A stretch of 64,000 nt of DNA, taken from assembly GCA_963575745.1 (NCBI GenBank), contig CAUYUJ010001341.1, forward strand, positions 1-64,000, in the 5' to 3' direction. This stretch comes from Prorocentrum cordatum (taxonomy: Eukaryota > Sar > Dinophyceae > Prorocentrales > Prorocentraceae). The translations under genes were made by a program, and so were the position numbers. Within the stretch, counting starts at the first letter, position 1, and the number at the start of each line of letters is the position of its first letter. The notes under the pieces were generated by a model. That model was not told the DNA's origin and ran no database searches. It was given only the letters and a program-made list of their open reading frames with translations. Below are positions 52,501-63,044 of the stretch, in pieces.

Positions 52501-53450
52501 GGCAGTTTCTAATACATAGGATTTTTTAAATATAAGATTTTCTAATTCATGATGGATGTATGAATAAACAGGGCCCCAGGACGGCCCAAGGAGGGGAGGT
52601 CAAAGAGCCCCCCCCCCAAACAGCCCCAAGACAGCCCAGGTGACCACTGCGACGGCCACTGCGGGCCCCAAGACGTCCCAGAAGAGGCCGTCTCCGCAGG
52701 CACCGGACGGCCCAAAGAGTCTCCGAAGGCACCTGGCTGGCCTACAGAGCACCCGACAACGTCCCCCAGAGGCCTCCCAACAGCAATCTCGGGCTTGCTG
52801 GAGGCCCAAAGCGCACATACAGAGCACGTTCCCAGACCAGGAGAATACACATCCAAAGGTGACGTGCTGCCCGACGCAAAAACAGAGCGGAGCGGAGGTT
52901 GGAGTGTGCAAGAGTTGCTTCCTCGATCCTATAAGTACCCACCTTCTATGTATATACTGATGTGTCTGATTGTGCAATTATCCCCTAAGCCCCCCATTCG
53001 GCATCACGCCACATCCAAACCAGTCGCATTGGCTCCTCCGTCGGTCTCAAGAACGTACAACATAGGCGTCGGAGAGGGATTCGAGACGCGGCTCTGGAAG
53101 TCGCCAAGATGGCTCCAGTGCGAACCAACATGGCCCCAAGACGGCCCACAGGACCTGCAAGCGAGCCTCCGGAGACTGCCCCGATGCGATGTTATGAGCA
53201 TTTTCAACATGAATTTAATCTCGCCTTGTCGGCCTAGGCTCCAAAATGGCCACCTGGCGCCACAGAAGGGTCCAAATGGTGAGGACCCCCAGAGAGTCTC
53301 CAAAGACTGCCCCGTTGCTATCTCAAATGGTTTTCAACATCGGTTTAGACGCTCTCGCCTTGCCGGCCTACCGTCACCCCCGGGTCTGCCAGAAAGGCTC
53401 CAAGATGGCCCCTTGGCGCAAGACGGCCCACGAGGGCCCCCAGGGTGTAG

Positions 53451-53580
53451 ATCGGGCACGTCCCCCTACAGGCGGATTTTGGTCGAAAAACAAAAAATAG
53501 TCAGTCAGACAAAAAACGCAAAAGATGCTCGTGAATACAACGAAAAATCGTCCCAGGATAATTTCCCCATGTCCTAAGAT
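53451..53580 (+). mobile_element. Introner-like element, left end only
   Basis: ATCGGGCACGTCCCCCTACA, then GGCGGATTTTGGTCGAAAAA, then an AT-rich interior. A right end is not seen. Confidence 0.55.
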
Positions 53581-53649
53581 GGTGTTATTGTTCCCCAGAT
53601 CCAAAAAGTGGGGTTCTTGTTATTGGCGGACCGTGCCGGAGGAGAACAC

Positions 53650-53985
53650 AGACGAGAACACACCACTCCTCTCACTCAGACCCACTCAGACTCACTCATC
53701 ACGCAGACTCACTCATCACTCAGACTCACTCATCACTCAGACTCACTCATCACTCAGACCCACTCATCACTCAGACTCACTCATCACTCAGACTCACGCA
53801 TTACTCAGACTCAGGCATGACTCAGACCCACTCATCACTCGGACTCAGTCATGACTCAGACTCATCACTCATCACTCAGACTCACTCATCACTCAGACTC
53901 ACTCATCACTCAGACTCACTCATCACTCAGACTCACTCGTAATTGTACTCATACATTCACTACACTCACCCAGGTCCACTCATCG
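53650..53985 (+). repeat. ACTCATCACTCAGACTC minisatellite
   Basis: About twenty 16-18-bp units of CACTCATCACTCAGACTC with small variants. Confidence 0.95.
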
Positions 53986-54009
53986 GATGAATCACACACA
54001 CACTGATGC

Positions 54010-54875
54010 TGAGGATGTGTCAGGCGATTATGTGGCTTCAGCACTCCTGAGGGGAGCGGCGGGGGGGTATTTCCCTCGGCCCCTTTCGCGGACTTGTGTG
54101 GGGATGTCTCAGGCGGTTTGGCCATTTTCTCTTCCAACATGTTTCGCTTTCGGAGCAGTTTGCGAGGATGTCTCAGGCGATTCGCTGGTTTCAGCACTCC
54201 TATGAGGAGCGGCGGGGGGGTATTTCCCTCGGCCCCTTTCGCGGGTTTTTGTGGGGATGTCTCAGGCGGTTCTGCCTTTTTCTCTTCCATGTTTCGCTTT
54301 CGGAGCAAATTTGGAGGATGTCTCAGGCGATTCGCTGGTTTCAGCACTCTAAGGGGAGCGGCGGGGGTGTATTTAACTCGGCCCCTTTCGCGGGTTTTTG
54401 TGGGGATGTCTCAGGCGGTTTGGCCATGTTCTCGTCCAACATGTTTCGCTTTCGGAGCAGATTTGGAGGATGTCTCAGGCGATGCGCTGGTTTCAGCACT
54501 CTAAGGGGAGCGGCGGGGGTGTATTTAACTCGGCCCCTTTCGCGGGTTTTTGTGGGGATGTCTCAGGCGGTTTGGCCATGTTCTCGTCCAACATGTTTCG
54601 CTTTCGGAGCAGATTTGGAGGATGTCTCAGGCGATGCGCTGGTTTCAGCACTCTAAGGGGAGCGGCGGGGGGTATTTCACTCGGCCCCTTTCGCGGGATT
54701 TTGTGGGGATGTCTCAGGCGGTTTGGCCATTTTCTCTCCAACATGTTTCGCTTTCGGAGCAGATTTGGAGGACGTTCGCGCCCAGTTTGCGGGATGTCTC
54801 AGGCGGTTTGGCCGTTATGATGCTGGGCATCTGTCGTTTTCGGAGCAGTTTTGGGAGGATGTCTCAGGCGATTTG
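54010..54875 (+). repeat. ~151-bp tandem array (5-6 units, CTCAGGCG type)
   Basis: GGGATGTCTCAGGCGG occurs at about 54101, 54254, 54403, 54555 and 54706, a 149-153-bp period. Each unit also carries CATGTTTCGCTTTCGGAGCA, AGGATGTCTCAGGCGAT and GGTTTCAGCACTC. The frames through it are repetitive and treated as non-coding. Confidence 0.95.
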
Positions 54876-54892
54876 CTGGTTTCAGCACCCCC

Positions 54893-55130
54893 AGGAGGAG
54901 GAGGAGGAGAGAGGAGGAGGAGGAGGAGGAAGAGGACGAGGAGGAGGAGGAGGAGGAGGAAGAGGAGGAGGAGGAGGAGGAAGAGAAGGAGGACGCGAGA
55001 AGGAGGAGGAAGAGGACGAGGAGGAGGAGGAGGAGAAGGAGGACAGCATGAACACGGTAGGAGCAGAAGCAGGAAGGGGAGGCTGATGATGATGATGAGG
55101 AGGAGGAGGAGGATGACGTGGGCAACTCGA
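54893..55130 (+). repeat. (GGA)n / (GAT)n tract
   Basis: GGA triplets with GGACGA breaks, ending in GATGATGATGATG. Confidence 0.9.
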
Positions 55131-55239
55131 GTAGCTAGGGCCAGACGATCCAGGTTCGATGTTCCAAGGCTTTAGGTTTTACTCAAACGCTTCCGCCTCA
55201 GGCTTCTTCGCTCTCCGCTCTCCTTCACTCTTCTGCATT

Positions 55240-55740
55240 CCTACTCACGCATACTCAGACTCAGTCACACGCAGGCTCACGTGCACTTAGACTCGCTCAT
55301 ATCAAACTTAAACTTACTCCCACTCAGACTCACGCTCAGAACCACTCATACTCAGACTCGCTCCTGCTCAGACTCATCATCCTTCGGTCCGCTCAAACGC
55401 AGACCGACTCACACTCAGACTGCCTCACATCCATACCCAATCACACTCGGCTCACTCGCACTCATATTCATTAACACACACACACACTCTTTTCACACTC
55501 AGACCCACTCAAGCCCAGACTCAATCATGCTCAGACTCATCATGCTACGATCCGCTCAATCACAGACTGGCTCACACTCAGATTCGTCCATAATCAGACC
55601 CACTCGCACACAGACGCACTCGCGCTCATATTTACTCACACGCATACCCAACCAAACCCAGGCTCAATCACACCCAGATTAACTCACACTCAGACTCAGT
55701 CGCTCTCAGATTTGCTATTGGTCGCACTCATGCTTGCAGA
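55240..55740 (+). repeat. ACTCACACTCAGACTCACTC minisatellite
   Basis: Degenerate ACTCAGACTC units, a looser relative of 53650-53985. It resumes at 55925-56050. Confidence 0.9.
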
Positions 55741-56059
55741 CTGTGGGAATGTCTCGAGCGAGCGGTTCGCCCTGACACACAGGCGCTCATTGACAGATAT
55801 CAATAGAAAGACGTACCGAGAGAATGAGAAGCACATATGGGGAACCCCGCGTCGAGTAATTATTACTTGGACGCCTCCTACTCCTCCTCCTTCCTCTTCT
55901 CCTTCTCCTCCCCCCTCCCCCTCATACCCAGACTTACTCATACACAGACTGACTCACACTCAGGCTTACTCATACCCAGATTTACTCACACACAAAATTA
56001 CTCTTGCTCAGACCTACTCATACTCAGACCTATTACTCATGCTGAGACTCACACGCGCC

Positions 56060-56515
56060 CCATTCGCGGCCGTTTTGTGGGGATGCCTCAAGCGGTTTGC
56101 TTGTTTTCTGTCCCGACATCCTTCGCTTTCGGAGCAGGTTTGGAGGATGTCTCGAGCGAGGCGCTCATTTTCACCCCCCTAAAGGGGGCCGCCAAGGGTG
56201 TTTTCACGGTCCCGTTCGCGGCCGTTTTGTGGGGATGTCTCGAACGGTTTGCCTGTTTTCTGTCCCAACATCCTTCGCTTTCGGAGCAGATTTGGAGGAT
56301 GTCTCAAGCGAGGCGCTCTTTTTCACCCCCCTAAGGGGGGCCGCCAGTAGTGGTTTCACGGTCCCGTTCGCGGCCGTTGTGTGGGGATGTCTCGAGCGGT
56401 TTGCCTGTTTTCTGTCCCAACATCATTCGCTTTCGGAGCAGATTTGGAGGATCTCTCGAGCGAGGCGCTCATGTTCACTCCCCAGGTGGGCCGGATTTTG
56501 AGGATGTCTCGATCG
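56060..56515 (+). repeat. ~155-bp tandem array (3 units, CTCGAGCG type)
   Basis: Units with GGCCGTTTTGTGGGGATG, TCTCGAGCGGTTTGCC, CATCCTTCGCTTTCGGAGCA and GGATGTCTCGAGCGAGGCGC. Clearly related to 54010-54875 but with CTCGAGCG in place of CTCAGGCG. Confidence 0.95.
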
Positions 56516-56559
56516 ATTTGCTTGTTTGGGTGGCCAGGCTCGTGGGCGCAGAGTCTTCC

Positions 56560-56825
56560 CAGGATATCACAGGAGGCTCCAACAAGCTCCAGGAGGCCCC
56601 AGGAGACCACATGAGGGGTCCCAGGGGGCATCAGGAGGCCACAGAAAGACTCAAGAGGCCACAGGATGTCCCAAGAGGCTCCAGGAGGCCCCAGGAAGCT
56701 CCAGAAAGCCTCAGGAAGCCACAGGAGGCCCCAGGAGGCCACAGGAAGCGCCAGGAGGCCTCGGAAGGCAACAGGAGGCCCCAGGAGCAGGAAGCCTCAG
56801 AAGGCAACAGGAGTGGCTCCAATCC
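56560..56825 (+). repeat. CCAGGAGGCCACAGGA array
   Basis: A decamer variant with CAGGAGGCC in place of CAAGAGGCC. Confidence 0.9.
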
Positions 56826-57082
56826 CATGTGTTTTACATATGCTCCTATCGAGTGGGCCTGACCTGGAGCACGATTCCTTGATGTTATACGTATGTAGAT
56901 TGCCCTTCTCCTGTGTACACAATGCTACAGGTTTGACTTATGTTCCTATATATTGGGCCTCTCCTGGGGCACGAGTCCTTGGTGTTTTACGTGTGTTCCT
57001 ATAGACCCAGATGCAATATTACCTCTAAAAAAGGATGCACATACAGGGAGCTCCATGCAGTGAGTAATTTTGGACTGTTTTT

Positions 57083-57124
57083 GAATATTCCTCCTGTAGA
57101 GGGATACGCCCGACTTAAGCCTAG
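57083..57124 (+). mobile_element. Introner-like element, right end only
   Basis: GAATATTCCTCCTGTAGAGG, then GATACGCCCGACTTAAGCCT followed by AGG. No left end found. Confidence 0.5.
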
Positions 57125-57360
57125 GTGACCCCAGAGGCCCCAAAGACGGCCCAAGTGAGAACCCCCTTATGAAGGGTCTCGAGGGCCCACAGGGGACGAC
57201 CTACAGAGGCACGCCCACGACGTTGCCAGGCGGCCCGATACCGCCCGAAAGCAGCACAGGACGCCCCCAGGAGGCCCCAACAGGCCCCCAGAAGGCCTCC
57301 GAGGGGCCTTCAAGAAGCCCCCAACATGCCCCCAAGAGGTCCACAAGAGGCTTCCAACAT
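57125..57360 (+). repeat. Degenerate decamer array
   Basis: Units such as CCCCCAGGAGGCCCCAACAG. From 57360 to 57900 no gene is recognised. Confidence 0.7.
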
Positions 57361-57907
57361 TGACTACCTACCAGACCACACCAAGCCAACCCGAAGACCC
57401 GAACCTCGAGTTGGGGAGCTGGGGGGGTACAGGCTCCATCTCTGTTTTTCAATGTTCCCCGACGCCCCCCCCCCCCGTACACTGGAAAAGAAGTAAAATT
57501 GGAGCCTTCGGGTCGGGTTGGGGTGGCTTGGCGGGTGGTGAAAAATAATCACAGAAGCCCCAGGCGCACGCACTCAATACATTCTGGACGCGCACCCCGC
57601 GAAACGAGAGGAATCCACGTCCGGCAAGAACGTGCGTCCGGAGGGCACCCCAAATCCGAACGAACACAATCGGGCGGACGTTGTTTCTTCAACGGTGCAC
57701 ACCATATTTTTCCATACGTGTATGGGACACCCCCTGGCGGGGCCTCCGGCGCCACCCCTGGCGCACTCCGCGCGCCAGGAAGGGCGGTCAAGAGCAAATC
57801 CAAAAGATCCGCGCGGCGCGCCAAAAGTTTATCTTCATGCCGTTGTTTCTTCTTCGCTGGACGCTGTGTCGTCTGTGGTAAAAGCATTTCTTCAAAATAC
57901 GTACCAG

Positions 57908-58107
57908 TATTAAGCTGGGTCTGTCCCCCTACAGGGGGATCTTCGATGAACAATGAAAACAGAACACCGAAAATAATTTAAAAAAATATCCACAAAAAGT
58001 CTGGGGACTATTTTTTAAAGTATTTGTTGACCTTTTTGGAGCATGTTTGGGGTATTTCTGATTTTTCGTCGAAAACCCCCCTGTAGGGGGACACGCCCGA
58101 CATAATA
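57908..58107 (+). mobile_element. Introner-like element (200 bp, ~45-bp inverted ends)
   Basis: The left end (TATTAAGCTGGGTCTGTCCC, then CCTACAGGGGGATCTTCGAT) is the imperfect inverted copy of the right end (TTTTTCGTCGAAAACCCCCC, then TGTAGGGGGACACGCCCGAC, ending ATAATA). Each end contains a CCCCCTACAGGGGG-type self-hairpin. The AT-rich interior contains AAAAAATAGTCCCC-like sequence shared with the 50.3- and 62.8-kb copies. Confidence 0.7.
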
Positions 58108-58379
58108 CAAGTTCGTCGACCCCCCAGGACCTCCAGGTGTGTGAAATGACTCCCCCCACGCCTGGCGTCCTGCAGGGGGCCGAAGCGCACGGCGCCCGAA
58201 GTTCACCATGCTGTGAGTTCGAAACGACTGAGAATAGCACCGAACAGCGAGAGGATGATAACTTGTTATCAGCGCGAGGACAAGCATGCGTAGGGATCTG
58301 AGGGTGCAAGAGAAAGATAAGCAGTGAAACTAACAGAGCACTCATAATGCTTGGACTTGACCCATGGAACTAAATTTAG

Positions 58380-58541
58380 GTCACGCATGTCCCCCTACAG
58401 GGGTATTTTGGATGAGCAATAACAAATAATCAAAAAATGCCGCCCACATGGTGAAAAAATACGCAAGAAATAGTCTCTAGACTATTTTTGACTATTTTGG
58501 AATATCCCCCTCGCAGAGACACAGGCCCGACTTAAATCTAG
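58380..58541 (+). mobile_element. Introner-like element (162 bp, GT...AG)
   Basis: From TTTAG|GTCACGCATGTCCCCC to GGCCCGACTTAAATCTAG. The ends are inverted relative to each other (CCCCCTACAGGGG on the left; CCCCCTCGCAGAGACACAGG on the right, more decayed). The interior has AATAGTCTCTAGACTATTTT. The boundaries could serve as splice sites. Confidence 0.65.
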
Positions 58542-58563
58542 ATCTCACAGTGCCCCTTAGCGG

Positions 58564-58722
58564 CGCGCAGAGGGGGGTAGGAGGAGGGGGGAAGGCTTCT
58601 TAGAAGCACCCCTGCTTCTTAGAAGGCCCCGGCCTCACGTCTATTAGAGAAGGCCAGCACCTTCTGAGAAGCAGGGGTGCTTCTAAGAAGCCTTCCCCCC
58701 TCCTCCTGCCCCCCTCTGCGCG
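58564..58722. repeat. Near-perfect 63-bp hairpin
   Basis: The arms 58564-58626 and 58660-58722 match at 61 of 63 positions as reverse complements, and both mismatches could be G-U pairs in RNA. The loop is 33 nt. It includes GGCTTCTTAGAAGCACCCCT on the left and its complement on the right. Confidence 0.95.
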
Positions 58723-58916
58723 TGGCCGAGCTCCGCCCTGGGGCCGGGTGAGACCGGCTCGTGGCAAGGGGTCGGCTCCGTGCACCCCCGGGGAGATGGC
58801 CCCGCTCGCCCCAGGGTGCCCCGCTCCCCGCCGGCTGCCTCGGGCCCGGCGGGGGGAGAGGGGGCTGCCGGGGGGCGCCCGCTTCACCCCCGAGATCCCA
58901 TGTCGGGATCAGTCAG

Positions 58917-59008
58917 CATCTTGCCGTCGTGTTTTTGTTGCTCGATGGTCCAGGATGGCCCTCGATGCTTCGCGCCGAGAACCAGTGCTCACGTTTGAGC
59001 GATACCAA
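58917..59008. mobile_element. Diverged MITE-like element M
   Basis: The interior CTCGATGGTCCAGGATGG and CACGTTTGAGCGAT match the M family, but the left inverted end is lost. It is flanked by two copies of ATCCCA.GTCGGGAT.AGTCAGCAT (58893 and 59021). Confidence 0.6.
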
Positions 59009-59224
59009 AATCACCCCGAAATCCCACGTCGGGATGAGTCAGCATTGAACCGGGAGGGTAGGCAGTGGCAGGGAGGGTAGGGCCTAGAAAATTGTATATG
59101 CAAGCGACCTTTCATCCGATGCTTCTGTGCAGAGCCATTTCGGCTGAAGAGCCCCTGGAGGGCGAAAGCTACCTGCGCTTGGCACACGAAACACATCAGC
59201 ATCCGAGCAGGCTTGATAGTCCTT

Positions 59225-59470
59225 TCGATCGGGGGATCAGTCAGCATTGAACCGGGCGGGCGGATCGGATCGAAACGTGTGTCGGATCGGGCCGCATCGG
59301 AGCGGGGTCGGAGTCGGCCCGGATGGGCTGCTCCAGGAGGGTGCGCGTCGCCATGCAGGCATCGGGCCGCATCGCATCGACGTCGATTCGGATCGGGTTG
59401 GGGGTAGGCCGCAGTCGATCTCGACTCGGATCGACCGATATCGATATCGATATCGATATTGAACAAATAT
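59225..59470 (+). repeat. ATCGG-rich stretch ending in (ATATCG)n
   Basis: GGATCGG / GCATCGG units, ending in five ATATCG hexamers near 59440. Confidence 0.75.
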
Positions 59471-59616
59471 CGGGATCGAACTGGACCCTGCATGTTGGCA
59501 TGTTTCCCACATGGCCAAACAAGGAATTACCAACGGGGGGAGGGGGCGCTTCGACCACCCCGGCCCAGGAGGAGGACCCCCAAGAGGCCGCCAAGAGGAT
59601 GCAAGAACCTACACTG

Positions 59617-59775
59617 AAGGGGCCTTGGGACACATAAATAAATACATACACAATCCAAGGATTCCCTATATGTTCTCATATTTTCTGGATGCTCGTCTTC
59701 CCCCCAGTTCCAACAATTTCCAGTCTTTTCCAGGGAATCGACGGTTGATTGTGTCTGTGTGTTTTTTCCCTTCCT
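59617..59775 (+). repeat. Dispersed ~150-bp repeat with ACACAAATAAATAC start, copy 4 of 4
   Basis: Shares CACATAAATAAATACATACA, CCTATATGTTCTCATATTTT, CTTCCCCCCAGTTCC and TTGATTGTGTCTGTGTGTTT. Confidence 0.9.
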
Positions 59776-59936
59776 GATACACAAAGGTCTCCCAAACGGT
59801 AGAACGGCACGGCAAACCAGCACGGTAGGCAAGCGAGGGCAAAACAGACAGCGCCCAGGCTTCACGCGTACGTGCTGGACGTGGAATCGCACCACTTCTC
59901 CTCCCTCGCGTTTCCCCTCATGCTGTTCTTTCCCTC

Positions 59937-60365
59937 CACGACCCTTCCCCCGTCCCCTTTCCTCTTCCGTCTCCCCTGTCCCTTTCCCTCCTGTGCGTCC
60001 TCATCCTCCGCATCCAACCTTCGGGGGCGCGGAAACATGGATTAGCGAGCCATGGATTTGGCGCGCGGTCGCCAAATCCATGGATCGGGGTAGGTGCCCT
60101 CCCCTGAATGCGGCCGGTGCCGCCTCGCTCGGCGGCGGAAACCCGCGATTCCCCACGGAAACGGGACCCGTCGCTGATCCACGCCCTCTTGATCCATGTT
60201 TGCGATCGCCTGAAACCTCTCCTCTTTCCCTCCTCACCCACCCTCTTCGCTCCCCGTCCGCCGTCCAGCGCAAAACCTCGGGACCCTTCCCCCGTCCCCT
60301 TTCCTCTTCCGTCTCCCCTGTCCCTTTCCCTCCCTGTGCGTCCCCATCCTCCGCATCCAACGCCT
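59937..60365 (+). repeat. 83-bp direct duplication (59937-60019 and 60285-60365) around a dispersed repeat
   Basis: CCCTTCCCCCGTCCCCTTTC and CTCTTCCGTCTCCCCTGTCC recur in order. Copy 2 of the 180-bp dispersed repeat (60040-60220) lies between them. Confidence 0.85.
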
Positions 60366-60665
60366 CTCCTCTCCCCTCCCAATCCAACCCTCTTCGCTCC
60401 CCCTCCCAGTTGTCCGCCGTCCAGCGCGCGCCAAAAACCTCGGGGCCCGTTTCCCCCAGGACCCCCCTCCCTCTTTCCCTCCTCCCCCGCCCTCTCTCCC
60501 TCCTCCCCCACCCTCTTTCCTTCCTCCCCCAACCCCCCTCCCCCCCGCGCCGAACCTCTCCTCGCTCCTTCCTCCCCCACCCTCTTCACCTCCCCCTCCC
60601 AGCCGTCCGCCGTCCGGCGAGCAGGGCCCGTCTCCCCCCCCGGGACACCCCCCCCTCTCCCTCTC
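60366..60665 (-). repeat. CCCTC-rich pyrimidine stretch
   Basis: CCTCCCCCACCCTCTTTCC units. Open frames on both strands are low-complexity. Confidence 0.8.
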
Positions 60666-60984
60666 CATCCATCTCCGGTAAATTAGAATTACCTCTCCGG
60701 CAACTTAGGTGAACTATCTCCAGCACCCCGGTAAGATCTATCTCCGGCAAAATCTAACTGGTTAAGTTTTTAGTGTAATGTTTTAACGATCCTGCCGAAA
60801 TTAACGAATTCGATCTGGAGGCTCCCTCTCCACCCTCGGCGAGCCCGGGGAACCCCCGGGGCGAGGGGGGGGGGGCTCCGAGGCGCCCCGCCGGCCTGCC
60901 GGGGGAGGCCTTTGGCATCCGTAGGCTTCGCAGAGGGCGCCCGAGGCCTTCCCAGCCGAAGAGCCCCCGGCCTTCCGAGGAACG

Positions 60985-61560
60985 CTCCCAAGGGGGCCAC
61001 ATGCGCACCCTACCCCCCTGCCCCCCACGATTGCTGAGGGGGGGGGTGGGGCTCACTTCGTTCGGGAGCTCCCGAACGAAATGAAAACCCACCCTCCCCC
61101 TCAGAAATCGTGGGGGGTAGGTCGGCGCTGGACAAACCTCCCTTTAGTAGACCTCCCCTTAAAGAAAAACGGCCTGGGACCGAAACCGACGGACCTGGAC
61201 CCGCGAAAATGACGGCCGCGACGACCTCTCGCGAACCGAACACGGCCAATTCCTGTGTCGACGTGTCAAGGTAGGAGGACGAATGAAATGAACCCCCCCC
61301 CCCCCCTCAGAAATCGTGGGTGACGGCGGTGGTAATACGGAGCAAGGGCGACGGCGGTGGTAACACTATGGGTGGTGGTGATGATGGGTCGCCGCGCGGG
61401 GTCGGGTGGGGGGCCACGGGCGTCCGAGGCAAGGGCCTGCGAACTCCTTCCCTCCACTTCGCACACACTTGAACAATGAAACCCTGCTGAGCTTCGGCCA
61501 GCCCCCTCAGAAATCGTGGGGGGTATGGGGCAGGGTGCGCATGTGGCCCCCGACTCCGCG
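60985..61560. repeat. Inverted duplication containing a spacerless palindrome at 61021-61117
   Basis: The core palindrome CGTTCGGGAGCTCCCGAACG is centred at 61068/61069, with imperfect arms to 61021 and 61117 (CCCCCCACGATT and AATCGTGGGGGG). A second copy of the arm with GGTGCGCATGTGGCCCCC lies at 61503-61556, inverted relative to 60985-61035. Confidence 0.8.
61124..61278 (+). repeat. Dispersed ~155-bp repeat, copy 3 of 3
   Basis: Very close to 29803-29975. It sits between the inverted arms of the preceding element. Confidence 0.9.
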
Positions 61561-61683
61561 TCTTCGGGGAAGGCTTCCGGCGTCCAGCGCTTCGCAGCAG
61601 GGCGCCCGAGGCCCTCCCGGCCGTCGGCAGCCCGCCCCCCTCTCGCTCCCGCGCGGGGCTCGCCGCCGAGCTGCTTGTCTTAA

Positions 61684-61722
61684 GTCGGGCCTGTCCCCCT
61701 ACAGGGGGATTTTCTACGTAGC
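61684..61722 (+). mobile_element. Introner-like element, left end only
   Basis: GTCGGGCCTGTCCCCCTACA, then GGGGGATTTTCTACG, preceded by CTTAA. Confidence 0.5.
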
Positions 61723-61807
61723 ACCCCGCAGTTGCTGATAAGAGTGAGGGAGCGGGCGCGGGCGTTGCGGGCATCGAGGTTGCGGATTTCGTGGCCCTCA
61801 CTTTCTT

Positions 61808-61980
61808 TGTCGCTGGCGCTCCTCCTCCTCCTCCTCCTCCTCCTCCTCCTCCACCTCCTCCTCCTCTTCCTCCTCATCCTAGTCCCTCTGCTCCTCTTCC
61901 TCCTCGTCCTTGCCCTAGTCCCCCCTCCCCCTTCCCTCCCTCCTCCCTCAGCCGCCCTCCTCCTCCTTCTCCTCCAGATG
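61808..61980 (-). repeat. (CCT)n / CTC-rich tract
   Basis: CCT triplets then CTCCTCTTCC-type pyrimidine sequence. Confidence 0.9.
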
Positions 61981-61984
61981 GTCG

Positions 61985-62580
61985 CGGATGGTCGCGGGGT
62001 CGGTCGCGGGTCGGGGCCTAGCGAAAACAAACCAGCCCGCCTTGCGCGCCGATTTGAAATTGCAACGTGCGCGGGGTGGTCGCGGTGGGTCGCGGGGTCG
62101 GTCGCGGGACGGGGGTCGTGAGCAAACGCAAAACAGCCCGCCGCAGGCGCCGAATTTGAAATTGCAACGTGCGCGGGGTGGTGGCAGATGATCACGGGTG
62201 GGTCGCGGATGGTCGCTCAGGGGTCGTGAGCAAACGCATAAACAGCCCGCCGCAGGCGCCGAATTTTGAAGTTGCAATGTGCGCGGGGTGGTCGCGGTGG
62301 GTCGCGGGTGGGTCGCGGGGTGGGTCGCGGGTCGGGGTTCGCGAGCGAATGCAAAACCGCCCGCCGCAGGCGCCGAATTTTGAAATTGCAACGTGCGCGG
62401 GGTGGATCGCGGGTGGATCGCGGGTGGGTCGCGGGGTGGGTCGCGGGTCGGTCGCAGGTGGGTCACGCAGCGGGGCGTGAAGTGGGTCGCGGGCGCTGGG
62501 TCGCGGAGTGGGTCGCGGGTGGGTCGTGGGTGGGTCGCGGGGTGGGTCGCGGGTGGGTCGTGGGGTGGGTCGTGGGGGGG
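61985..62580 (+). repeat. GGTGGGTCGCG minisatellite with ~110-bp super-units
   Basis: GGGTCGCGG units alternate with four copies of a segment containing CAAAAC.GCCCGCCGCAGGCG and TTGAAATTGCAACGTGCGCG. Confidence 0.95.
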
Positions 62581-62587
62581 GACGACG

Positions 62588-62655
62588 CCAAACAAACAAA
62601 CACACAAACAAACAAACAAACAAACAAACAAACAAACAAACAAACAAACAACAAC
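62588..62655 (+). repeat. (CAAA)n tract
   Basis: About 15 CAAA tetramers ending in CAACAACAAC. Confidence 0.95.
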
Positions 62656-62734
62656 AACATGAATCCGCATCGCGGAATTCCACTTCAGCCACGCACCCAG
62701 GGACACTGAACGACCGTTCGGCCCCCTCACTCTG

Positions 62735-62902
62735 ACGAAAAATAAAAATACCCCCAAAATAATAAAAAATAATCCAAAAATAGCCTGGGGACTACTTTTT
62801 GAATATGTTTCGACCTTTGGGGGGTATTTTTTGGGGGTATGTTTATTTTTCGTCGAAGATCTCCCTGTAGGGTGTAGGGGGACACGCCCGACTTAATCGT
62901 AG
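62735..62902 (+). mobile_element. Introner-like element, left end shortened
   Basis: Starts at GACGAAAAATAAAAATACCC, without the hairpin part. The interior has TAGCCTGGGGACTACTTTTT. The right end is TTTTTCGTCGAAGATCTCCC, then TGTAGGGTGTAGGGGGACAC and GCCCGACTTAATCGTAG. Confidence 0.6.
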
Positions 62903-63044
62903 AAAGTTCTGGAGCTCCGCGCGGATTTCTTGGTTCTGTATCTTCGGGGGAGGCCCGAGACCTGCCCGGCCTTCGGAAGCCCGCCCGCGCTCACTCCCCG
63001 CCGGGCTCGCCGCCGATCTGAATGAAGGCGAGACGGGGGGGCCG

